Shown one piece after another: positions 38,628-49,029 of a DNA stretch of 64,000 nt. Below the pieces are notes generated by a model. The model worked only from the letters and a program-made list of their open reading frames with translations. It searched no databases and had not been told where the DNA came from. The translations under genes were made by a program, and so were the position numbers. Source of the DNA: Glomus cerebriforme (taxonomy: Eukaryota > Glomeromycota > Glomeromycetes > Glomerales > Glomeraceae). The stretch covers positions 8,925 to 72,924 of the forward strand of contig QKYT01000470.1 in NCBI GenBank assembly GCA_003550305.1, read 5' to 3'. Numbering within the stretch: position 1 is the first letter of the stretch; every line of letters starts with the position of its first letter.

Positions 38628-39013
38628 CTTTTTTCAGCTAAAAAATTTCGAGTTTAATAGGTGTTAAAGATTTTTTGACATATTATATACTTTTGAATAA
38701 TAAAGTGTGGCATCATTTAATTGGTTTACACAAATAATAATAACAAACATGATTGGTTCGAATATCTCACTGCGGAAAAATAAGCAATTCCCGTGATAAA
38801 CGAGGCAGAGTTAATGAAACGTGTCATTTTTTGACAAGCTAAATTTTAACAGAGTTAATCCAATTCCGGTAATCATAAACTGAATCAGCGCATCGAGATA
38901 ATGACATTTTTTGAACTAACGAGAATTATTGAAATTATTGAGACCTTTTCCTCAAAAAAAAAAAAAAAAATTAAAGTAACGTATTTTTTTCAAATATAAG
39001 CTTCGTTTAAACA
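38628..39013. promoter_or_regulatory. Shared upstream region of TRAP-alpha and SURF4
   Basis: 386 bases between divergent starts of two early-secretory-pathway genes. It contains ACGTGTCA at 38819-38826, an ACGT-core site of the kind bZIP factors bind. A role is inferred only. Confidence 0.4.
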
Positions 39014-39909
39014 ATGGATCAAGTTAAACAGTATTCGTCAACAGCTGAAGACCTCCTTGAGACAATCTCTCAGCCTTTAAAACCTCATATTCCAGCAATT
39101 GGTCGCTTCCTTATTGTAGTAACGTTTTTAGAGGACGCGTTTAGAATTATGTTTCAATGGTTTGATCAATTATATTATCTCGAAAAAATCAGAAACATTC
39201 CGTGGGGAATTTCACACATATTTTTAGCTGCTAATGTTATTGTAAGTAAAAGTTATTTAAGTATGTTCTATTGAAATTACCATTGAACCAATTTTTAATT
39301 GGAATTAATTCAATTGTTTAGATGATGTTTGTTGGTTCGTTCTTGGTTGTTAAAAGAAAATATACTGAATATGCAGTTGGAGGACTCTTTTTAGTTGTTG
39401 TCGCCCAATCCATTGGTTATGGTCTTTGGAGTGAAGTCAATTTCTTATTAAGAAGTCTTTCAGTTATTGGAGGATTATTGATGGTTCTTTCTGATGCATT
39501 TTCTAAAAAGAAATCAGTGTTTGCTGATATACCACAACTATCTGAAAGAGATCGTAAAACATATTTTCAACTTGCAGGTCGCGTATTATTAATTTTTCTA
39601 TTTATAGGGTTTATTTTTCATGGAGAATGGTCAATTGCTCGTGCTATTATATCACTTATTGGGTTTGTTGCTTGTATAATGGTTGTAGTTGGTTTTAAGG
39701 CTAAATGGTCTGCTACTTTTTTGGTACTTTTCCTCTCTATTTTTAATTTAATTATTAACAATTTTTGGGCTATTCATCATGCAAACCCTCAAAGAGACTT
39801 CTTGAAATATGATTTCTTTCAAACTCTTAGCATTATGGGTGGTTTATTATTATTAGTAAACATGGGCCCAGGTGGAATATCTATTGATGAGAAAAAGAAA
39901 GCTTATTAA
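39014..39909 (+). CDS. SURF4/Erv29-type ER cargo receptor
   Basis: Multipass receptor that loads soluble cargo into COPII vesicles. Two exons, joined at NVI-MMFVGS, about 271 residues. The start is MDQVKQYSSTAEDLLE. Family blocks: FLIVVTFLEDAFRI, GGLFLVVVAQSIGYGLW, RSLSVIGGLLMVLSDAF, RVLLIFLFIGFIF, and LSIMGGLLLLVNMGPGGISI. About seven hydrophobic spans. The C-terminus DEKKKAY ends in a KKxx-type retrieval signal (KKAY), as expected for a protein recycling between Golgi and ER. Confidence 0.93.
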
Positions 39910-40771
39910 AAAAGGGAATTTGTTTACATAGAATATAACGATCAAATAATATATTTATCATAAAATATTTTATATGTGAATTAATAATAATACCTTGGCA
40001 AACGGACAATCTTAATTATATACATTTTCGTAGCTATTTTTTTGTATTCGATTAGCTTTCTCTTTTTTTATAAAAATAATCATTTTGCTCTTTATTTAAA
40101 TTTAATCACGTGTTTTTATGTAGTTTATACGGATAAATAATTGATACGTTAATCAATTTTCAATAAATTTATCGTTTTAAACATTATTCCACGTGAAATT
40201 ACTTTATATAGATTATCTTAATTAAAAAAAGCTTCAACCCAAATGCTTTTTATTATTCTATAATTAAATGCCGAGAAAAAAAGATTTTTTTTAAAGTTGT
40301 TATGTACTAATGCAGAAGAAATAAAATAATTAAAATAATTAATAAGTTCTTTTTTTACAAATTAATTATTTTTTTTTCTCTTAATTAAATAAGAGAAGAA
40401 ATAAAAATTAGTATTCATTGTTCAATGCTAATGAAAAAGATTTAATATAAATAAGCTGGATATGAAATAAGCGTTAAAATAAATAATAATCATATATAAT
40501 TGAAAGAAGCGAATTAATTCTTCCAGCGCGTTCTTTACAGTTATAATTTCTTATAAATATCATAAATAAATAAATACTCTAATTTTTCATCTATTTAAAC
40601 AAGCATTTGAAATCAGAATGAATACCCTCCTTGATAAATTAAGTAATAATAATAAATACACGAATTCCTTATACATTGCAATATAAAATTACAATTTATA
40701 ACGTTTAATTGCGATGAGATCTTTTCATCATACTACATACAATATTTAAAACTTACCACATTTAATTAACA
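39910..40771. other. Intergenic region, convergent 3' ends
   Basis: AT-rich sequence between the SURF4 stop and the stop of the membrane-protein gene; no gene seen. Confidence 0.55.
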
Positions 40772-42573
40772 TCATGGTATTGGCTTTTTACTATGACCAC
40801 CTTCAAAGTTCAACCTTAAAAGTGCCAATAACATATCCTATAAAATATATAATAAATTTCAATATTTTTCTAAATCAAATAAATTAATATAATTAAGACA
40901 TCTTACTTGAAGAACATGTATAATAATGACTATCATTGTGAATACCATTTTAGGATAAGTTTCAAAATCTGTCATAGCTTCATATGATATATTATGATTA
41001 AACACTCTTTTATAAATTGTTCGCGTTATAGCAGAACTTGCAAGTTCAAATGCCCAAATAACGCAACTTGCTCGTAATGTTAAATCAAAGTCGAATGCGT
41101 TATCATCATCAAAATTAAAATATGGATACACTCGATTATTTGGTCCATAATGTATTATAAATATCCAACAAATGAATCCAAGCATTGTGGCATTTTCTGC
41201 TAAATTTCTAATAAAAAATGATCTCCCACATTGTTTTTGATATTCCGGATAATCTTTTTGAAGTCCAAAATAATTTACAAGATATTCATGAACCTTACGT
41301 GTCATACATAGTGGATAAAATATACAAACCCACAATGAACTTGCGGCTTGAATAAGAATATATTGCTCGCGGTCACGTAAACGAGCAAAAAGGTTACGGT
41401 AAAAGATAAAATAAATCATAAAAAAGTAAAGTTTGAAAACGAATTGTAAGGGATATGACTTAACTCTGGTTTCAATAATATATTCCGTAACTGTGTCAAG
41501 AATATAAACAGTAGCAAGCCATGAATAAACATAGATAAACGCATCTATACCAGAATGTGTTTCTGGTGATACTATAAAAACGTGCGCATAAGCTTCACCA
41601 ATGATGAATGCTGCCATCACAAGGAATAATGTAGTACAAAACCACAAGAATCTAACATAAGATGATGGTATACGATATTGTAATTGACGTTCAAGAAATG
41701 TTTTTTGGTGAAGGGTGAGAGAATGTCGATAAGTGTTACGATTTTGTGAACGAATGACAATAAATGCTACTAAAAGAGGCATATTCATTGTCATAAATGT
41801 GAGCAAAACCCATGTTAAAGTGAATTTCTCCAGTCCAGTAAAAAAATATATCAACACTCCAACGAAAAGTGACATAGCCCAAAATACACAATATGCAAAA
41901 AGACCTCCGAGCCATTTTGGCCACCAATTAAGAGAATAAAGATCAAATATTTTTGTGATCATCAAAAGTGCTATAGCATTGTAAAAACCATAATAGAAAA
42001 ATAGAAAAAACCAGAAATTGATCTCTACAGGTTCTAGACTATTATCTGGAAGGTGAGACGAATCAGTGTCGTTTGATGAAGAATAATAGCCTAATAGACT
42101 TTTTTTGATGTAATTAACTGAAAGTATGTTACTATCATCGTAAGGATCATTGTAAGGAACAGGTATTGCACACCAAGCAAGAACCTAAAAGGAGAAAAAA
42201 ATATAACATAATGTAAATTATTGTCCTTATAAAAAAAAGCATGCAATGATTTGTTTAAATGATAAAAAAAAACAAAATATACCACTGCAACGGGAAACAC
42301 GTTAAACTTCAAAAAAATCTTAGCCCAACTGTAAACTTGTTCACTTGAAGGCCTTATTCTTTGAAGGAGGTATGTACGTTCGTCAGGCTCCGTTTGTGAA
42401 TTAGATGCATTTACAGCAGGTTGTACACGAAATGCGTAACGAGAATTTTCTGGTTACGAACAAGGAAGAGAAACAAAGTTGATAAGTAACAAAATAGAAA
42501 GAAGTTTATCGCGAATCATTTTACCTTCGTCATAGTGAGAATCTTCGTCTCCTTGATTTAAAGGTTGGAACAT
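40772..42573 (-). CDS. Multipass membrane protein of unknown function
   Basis: I do not recognise the family. Four exons give about 520 residues. The ATG at 42573 opens a hydrophilic, acidic N-terminus (MFQPLNQGDEDSHYDE) with RTYLLQRIRPSS. One hydrophobic segment (FPVAVV...VLAWCAIPV) is followed by a polar loop. At least seven or eight membrane segments then fill the large exon (about 40908-42186), for example WWPKWLGGLFAYCVFWAMSL, TWVLLTFMTMNMPLLVAFIV and WIFIIHYGPN. Charged loops contain RSQNRNTYRHSLTLHQKTFL and QKDYPEYQKQCGRSFFIRN. The last exon gives DMLLALLRLNFEGG and ends KKPIP. The last intron keeps phase and the ORF is long and clean, so it is a real gene. It looks like a fungal integral membrane protein; transporter or channel roles would be guesses. 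Confidence 0.8.
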
Positions 42574-44084
42574 TATGCGCGTTCCTATTCAAAACGGCAA
42601 TAATACAATTCCCTTATAGTTTGCAAAAAAATTTTTTAGGGAGCCAGAACTATTAATGTTTCTTTGGTAAATAATGTAAATAGAATAACTACTGGTTATT
42701 GACTATAAGAATATAGTTTAGTAAATTTTTTTTTAGACTGATAATGTAAGTTACTGCGGGTAAATTGAGTAACTAATAAAACTAGAGGTAGGGCGGGCGT
42801 AAAAAAGAATTGTGTTTGTATATTTTTGACAAGTGTAAATAGCCAAATACTTAGATTTTCAGTAAAAATTTCCTTAAGGAAAAAGAGGAAACAATGTTCT
42901 GGGGTATGATTAACGAATTGAATGAACAGCCAAATCTTCTTATCTATCATCTATATGCCAATTCTAGGAATGATTTTTCCCCTTTGCAAAACAAATTTAT
43001 TATTCCACACAACTAAAAATAACTTTTCAATCATTATATATTGATTAATCTTTTTAAAAGTCCAAAGGAAAAAAAAATTGCCGTTCAATTTTGATTTCTA
43101 AATACCTTCTAAGAACAAATTTTTTTTATTTCACAATATAATTTAGAATTCCTTGATTTTGTGTAACAAAAACAATGCATGGGCGGAAATGCATCGTTAA
43201 GATTCACAACCAAAAAAAGAACGATGTTTAATTAACTGAATGGTTAGTACGGCAAATTCCGGCATACATTAAACAGTGTAAAAAGTTTACATGTGAAAAG
43301 ACAATTGATGTTTCATTGTAATGTAGATGGCTCAGTTCGTTGTTGTGGAGTTTTCGCTTACTCTATAAACCAAATGAATTACCATAATTCCTAGATTTGT
43401 ATAAAAATGACAAAGAATTAATTTCAACAATTAAATGCCATCGGTGAATTTTTTAGCATGATATTTATTGCTGTACTGTGCGTAAAGTTATAAATTGGGT
43501 AGCGCGAAAGAAAACGTTTTTTTAACGCATGCATTTACAGTATTCGACTCGATGCTGATTGGTAGAATTATTCTATGTTGTCATTGTGCGCTTTTCAGGG
43601 GAATTTTTCCCTAAAATGTTTGCAGATTACCCAAAAAAGATTTGATCTAATCTTACATAATCATCTACTGGTTCGTTTATTATTTATTAATTATTATTTA
43701 TTAAATCTAGTTACAATTTGATATTACTGAGGTCAGTTATCCAGAAAAGATCTAGAAGATTTATATTTGCCTTATTAACGTTAATTATTAATTCCTTGAG
43801 GGAAATAAATGAGATTCATTCCAAGCAATCTGACTTTCCGATATATATGCTCAATTAATTTAACTTATTAATTTACAACAGCATTTAAATATTTCATAAC
43901 TAATCTGGCAGAGGTTTCTCAACTCATGGATTCGTTCGTGAGCTGATCATGCAAGGAAAAGATAAAACCGACCGAATTAAAGAAGAAAATTACTTACCAA
44001 GTTTTCCGAAAGAAGACTTAATATTCGAGCAAAAAATATGACATTGACCATCAATACATTCAGATTTTCTATGACGATCCTTGT
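42574..44084. other. Intergenic region between the membrane-protein gene and MFAP1
   Basis: 1.5 kb, AT-rich, with slightly more GC-balanced patches near 42780 and 43500. No coding frame or RNA gene could be supported. Confidence 0.5.
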
Positions 44085-45810
44085 TTATGATTTCCTTTTC
44101 TTTGCTGTAGGTTTATCAAATCCTCCATGAAAACCTCCCAATTTTGATATTGTTCGTTTGTTAATTTCTGTTTTCGCATTCCAAGGCGCATCTTTCTATA
44201 ATTTATAAAGAAATACAAAAATAATCAAAAAAATATTACATGCAAATAAGCGTTATAATATATTTTTATTTACTCACCGTGGAAGTATCTTGATCCGTCA
44301 AATGTGTCCATTTAGTTTGCCCTGCTCGGCCAAAATTTTTAACTTGCATAACTTTGGGCAAAATTTCTTTGTGGCCTACTTCATCCGGCGTTGGTACAGT
44401 ATAATCACGTTTAAGAATTTGATTGTCATCTTCCTATATTTATAACAGAATAAAAATTTAATATAAATATAACTGATTTAAATTAAAAATCAAAATATTC
44501 GTACCATGTAAAATGAGCCCTTGTGATAATACTTTTGTAGAAATTTGTATTGACCCTTTGGTTTTTCTTCGCGTTGTTTTTTGATACGTTCCATGTCTTC
44601 TTTCGTACGTTGTTCTTCAGACATATTACGCCTGCGTTCAATCTCATCACGTTCCTTTTCTCTCCTAAAAATTTCTTAACATAAATTAACCATAATTAAA
44701 TTTTATAATAAATATCTTTCTAAAAAAATACGTACGCTAATCTTTCTTCTTTATCCCTTTTAACTCTTCTTAATTCACGCAACTTCCATTCTTCATATTC
44801 TGCCTGTTCATCAAGGCCATCGGTATCATCAATTTCTTGCAATCCAGTATCTTCACTCACTATAATAATAAAGAAATAAGCATGATATCGAGAAATTCCA
44901 TGAAAGTTAAGATAATAATTTTAGCTCTTACCTTCTTTCTGTAAAGATTTTTGAACATGTTCTTCTACCATCGCGTGTGATTCTTTTTTTCTTTCCTCAA
45001 GTTCTCGTAATCTTTTGCGTTCAGTTTCCTCTTCTAATTCTTTCATTCTTTCTCTTTCCAACACAGTTTCTCTATGTGCTCTATAAATACATATAGTTAC
45101 TTTTTAAATATAGTAAATATTGCCATTGTCAAATAAAAATCTTACGTACTTCGGTATAAACACGGGCTTTAATAGTTTTCTTGATATTTGTTCTTCCTCT
45201 TCAGAATCAGTTTCGTATTCAGACGTTTCTTCGCTGTCACTTTCCTAGGAAAATAATTAAAACACAAAGTCCGAATTAATATCGCATATAATCAATAATT
45301 AATACAAAATTTTACCTCTTCTTCCTCTTCTACTTGTGCAGTTTGAGTTCTTTCTTCCTCTTCCAGAGCCTTTAATCCTTCTTCTTCTTGACGCCGTATC
45401 TCTAGCGCCCGATCTCTTTTAAGCTGTCGACGCCGAATTTCAGCAGCATCATCTAGTTCAACTTCTTGTAAAGCCTCGATTACATGTAATTGATCCTTTT
45501 GTATATCTTCCTTCTCAACGTCTTCTAAATGTCTCCTTCGTCGATCAATTACTTGTGTACTGTCTTCTTTTGCTTCTTTTAATCTTCTCAGCCTACGATC
45601 TGAAGCAGCTTCCTGTTCAGTGATCTCTACTTTTTGAACGGAAGTTATTAGATCTGTTTCTTTTTGTCTTTCAAATTGTTCTTCTTCTTCTTCCTCGGAA
45701 GACGAATAATCTGTTACTCCTTTTGGAGCCTTTCCTGGCCAATAACGCTGCACCTTGACAGGTTGTGGTGCATTTTCACCCTTTGCATTAACACCTCCAC
45801 GCGCTGCCAT
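44085..45810 (-). CDS. MFAP1: Spliceosomal protein MFAP1
   Basis: MFAP1 is a nuclear spliceosome component (Prp38-associated, B complex) despite its historical name, microfibril-associated protein 1. Seven exons give about 440 residues. The N-terminus has VQRYWPGKAPKGVTDY and an acidic Ser/Glu run. Long charged coiled-coil segments follow (RRRRHLEDVEKEDIQ; RRRQLKRDRALEIRRQEEEG). A second acidic run ends in KPVFIPKYAHRETV, a family signature. The conserved C-terminus has GQYKFLQKYYHKGSFYM, KRDYTVPTPDE, VKNFGRAGQTKWTHLTDQDT and the final KLGGFHGGFDKPTAKKRK region. It is head to head with METTL14, 158 bases between starts. Confidence 0.95.
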
Positions 45811-45968
45811 ATTTTTTGAATTTTGACAGATATCTGATAGGCCGTTTTTTTAATATATTAGGTCAAAAAACAGGTTTATGCAGTATAACATATGCGAGTG
45901 AACGGGCCAATGATCTTACATTTGATTTACGCGTTAGGTCTCTCTTTGAAACTACTTAATAGAGTACA
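45811..45968. promoter_or_regulatory. Shared upstream region of MFAP1 and METTL14
   Basis: 158 bases between divergent start codons of two RNA-processing genes, short enough that both likely use one nucleosome-free region. No specific motif is claimed. Confidence 0.5.
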
Positions 45969-47723
45969 ATGGAAGATGTGGACGTTGAAGAATTAAAGGA
46001 TGCTCACAATCGGTTAACTATTGTGCTTCGTGAACGTCAAAAGCGTCGAAGACTTCATTTAGCTTCAGTGGAAGAATTTAAAGATCTGGTTACGGGACAA
46101 AAATGTACAAAACCAAAGAGATTTCAAAGGGCACAGCATAATATAATAAATAAAAATGGCTCATTGGACAACAAATATGCGGATAAAGCTAACAAGCCTC
46201 AAAAGAAACACATGGATGATTTCGAATTTAAAATTCCCTATCCAAAAAAAATTTCATTAGATGGAAAACATGAATACCATAATTTATATCAGGATGAAAA
46301 AACGATTCGTAATGATTATTGTCAACATTTTGTAGATTCTGGTAAACGACCTCAGAATTTTATTCGTGATACCGAATTATCTCAACGATTCGATGAGTAC
46401 CCTAAACTTAAAGAGCTCACCAGGATGAAGAATGCTTTAGTGGAAAATAGAGCTACACCTCCAACATATTTAAAAGCTGATCTTAGAACATTCGATCTTA
46501 AGTCTCTTGGAACAAAATTCGACGTCATATTAATTGATCCACCATTAGAAGAGTTAGTGAAATTTCAAAGTTATAACTTGCTATTTAATTAATCAGTATG
46601 AATTTCGGACGAAAATGCTTTTATTTTTCAGATATTGTAGACGGTCACCATTAGTTGCAGGGACTGATTCAGATTATTGGGAATACAGTGAAATTATATC
46701 CTTTTCTTTAATATTAAAGTAAATAAATCATAAATTAAGTTAGTATCCTTAACTTACAATATTACGCCAATCTTAAGATTGAAGAAGTTGCTGCAACACC
46801 GTCATTTATTTTCATCTGGTCTGGAGACGCTAATGGTTTGGATCGTGGGCGGCAATTACTTCTAAAGTGGGGATATCGCAGATGTGAAGATATTGTTTGG
46901 ATAAAAACCAACAAGAAATGGGATGGAAGTCATTTTATTGAGCCAAGATCAGTTTTTCAGCGTACCAAAGAACATTGCATAATGGGCATCAAAGGAACGG
47001 TTAGACGTAGCACAGATGGTCATTTTATACATTGTAACGTGGATACTGATGTGATTATATCAGAAGAGCCACATTACGGGAGTCGGTTTTCATTATTATT
47101 TATCTTCTTCTAGAATAAATTTATTTTAAGGACACTTAATTGAAACATATACTTGGTGCTTTTTTTGCATCTTTCCAAGTAGGCACAGCTAAACCTGAGG
47201 AATTATATCACATTATAGAACATTTCTGTCTTGGGCGTCGGAGACTCGAATTATTTGGAGAGGTTTGTTTATTTTTTTTTTCGTCATTTCTTTACAAAAT
47301 TTTTTTTAATTTTTGTTCGACAAAATAACAGGATCATAACATTCGTCCGGGATGGTTAACAGTTGGTTTGGGCTTATCAAGTTCAAACTTTAACGCAGCA
47401 ACTTATGCTTCATATTTCTCTGAACAAAATGGATATCTTCTTGGTTCAACAAATGGTATGTACATATAATATATATTACCTTAAAAGTCACTTTTAAACT
47501 TTATATTTATTTATTATTAGAAATTGAGGCATTACGACCTAAATCGCCCCCAATTCGTGATAATTCAACTACTAAACTTGGATCTCAAGGCAATATTATG
47601 AAATCAAAACCAAAGAAACAACCATCTACTACGAATGTTATGCCAGTTCCTCCGATGCCTCCTACCTTACCTGCATTTCCTCGATGGATTTCACCTATGG
47701 ATGGGAATGTTTATGGAAAATAA
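45969..47723 (+). CDS. METTL14: METTL14-type m6A methyltransferase subunit (MT-A70 family)
   Basis: METTL14/Kar4-type partner of METTL3/Ime4 in the nuclear mRNA N6-adenosine methylation complex. Six or more exons, about 460 residues. The N-terminus is charged and helical ([20 protein letters not shown]). The MT-A70 domain has [107 protein letters not shown], and [18 protein letters not shown] with [15 protein letters not shown]. The tail is Pro-rich. METTL14 usually has EPPL where METTL3 has DPPW; here it is DPPL, an intermediate form. One intron (46696-46765) is a U12-type AT-AC intron; ordinary GT-AG borders do not restore the frame there. Confidence 0.94.
46696..46765 (+). other. U12-type AT-AC intron in METTL14
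   Basis: 70-base intron beginning ATATCCTTTT and ending AC. The branch-site match ATCCTTAAC at 46745-46753 puts the branch adenosine 13-14 bases from the 3' end. Removal joins WEYSEI to [13 protein letters not shown] in phase, as METTL14 homology requires. No GT-AG pair I tried restores the frame. Confidence 0.85.
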
Positions 47724-48279
47724 TATATTGGCAATTAATTTATCATGATAACATGAACTTGTAGAAATTTAATAATAAGTTTATCAAGAAAAATTTATAA
47801 TTTTACCAAAATTAAATTTTAAATTTTTACCCTATTTTTAAGTAGCGCAATGAACAGTAATAAAATATAATTTTTTTTTATTTATACCAAGAACAGAACC
47901 TAAAGACTTTATGAAATAAGTTTCAAATATTCTTTCATATATGTACTTTTTTATAACTTATAATACAATATTTCCGTGATTACACTTTGCGATTACACGC
48001 GATTACAACGATTACAAACGAATACAAATAATTATAACGCAAGTAGGCAAACTTTTACTTAATAAAAATATATTTATTGTGATTTTTTAAAGGTTCCAAA
48101 GTTTATCTTATTTTATTTTTTGTATTTTTTGTTTTAGAATTTTAATTGATTTTTTTTTATTACATTATATAATTTATTCACCCGGGGTGTAGTTCAAATA
48201 TTCCTTACCGTAGTAAATTTTTGCAATTTATCAATATATCAATTTAGAAGTCAAAATCGTAAACTGTAAACCTTTCTTT
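47724..48279. other. Intergenic region between METTL14 and the IS607-type element
   Basis: AT-rich 3' flank of METTL14, then the left edge of the mobile element, which cannot be placed exactly because IS607 elements lack terminal inverted repeats. CCCGGGG at about 48182 marks a shift to less AT-rich sequence. Confidence 0.45.
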
Positions 48280-49029
48280 ATGTATTTATCTGCACACAAA
48301 GCAACTAAGAAGCTAGGAATCTCNTCATATACCTTGCNTCGCTGGCTAAAGCAAGNAAAAATCACTGCTATAACGTCCCCTTCTGGTACTCGCCTTTACA
48401 ATATATTTTCCATTTTTCCAAAGTTGAATTCCCAAAATGCTGATAGCTCCACCACCACCACCGCCACCACTACCACCAACAAAAAAGGGTTCCTCTATGC
48501 TCGGGTCTCTAGTGTCAAGCAAAAAGAAGACCTTGAACAACAAAAACAACTTCTCAGCTCCCGATTCCCAACCTATAAGCTCATCAGTGACATTGGGTCA
48601 GGAATCAACTTCAAACGTAAAGGACTGCAAACCCTACTGGAACAATCGTGCAAAGGCCTTGTCAGAGAGATTGTGGTTACCCACCATGATCGATTATGCA
48701 GGTTCACTTATGAACTCCTCAAGTACGTATTCTTGCTCAACTCTACAAAACTCATGGTTCTCTTCGATGATTCAACAACCGATGAACACGAGCTGTCCAA
48801 AGATATCCTTGCTATTAACACCATCTTCATCTGCAGATTGCAAGGAAGAAGAGCAGCCAAGCACAGAAGGGAAAGGAAAAAAAAGAAAGAAAGTATTAAC
48901 TGCGAGAAAAAACAAGAGAAGAAAAAAGGACAAAAACGTAAACAGAACATTGAAAGTGAAATTGTACCTGAATCTTACGCAGAAACACTTGCTGAAGTGA
49001 TGGATGGGATTGGTGAGATTGATCTATAA
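48280..49029 (+). CDS. IS607-family serine recombinase (TnpA)
   Basis: 249 residues. The N-terminal MerR-like helix-turn-helix reads YLSAHKATKKLGI ... RWLKQ, then TAITSPSGTRLYNI; three unresolved bases (48324, 48338, 48356) fall here. A Thr-rich linker follows. The catalytic domain has GFLYARVSSVKQKEDLEQQ (nucleophilic Ser in Y-x-R-V-S), SDIGSGINFKRKGLQTLL and VVTHHDRLCRFTYELL. The stretch LSKDILAINTIFICRLQGRR is typical of the family's C-terminal helix. The Lys/Arg-rich tail overlaps the TnpB-like frame. Apart from the unresolved bases the frame is intact. It could catalyse element excision and insertion, but activity is unproven. Confidence 0.85.
   Translation: MYLSAHKATKKLGIXSYTLXRWLKQXKITAITSPSGTRLYNIFSIFPKLNSQNADSSTTTTATTTTNKKGFLYARVSSVKQKEDLEQQKQLLSSRFPTYKLISDIGSGINFKRKGLQTLLEQSCKGLVREIVVTHHDRLCRFTYELLKYVFLLNSTKLMVLFDDSTTDEHELSKDILAINTIFICRLQGRRAAKHRRERKKKKESINCEKKQEKKKGQKRKQNIESEIVPESYAETLAEVMDGIGEIDL

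Noticed and set aside
48180..48200. CCCGGGGTGTAG as a possible tRNA or repeat edge
   Set aside because: No cloverleaf can be drawn and no partner copy lies in the window.
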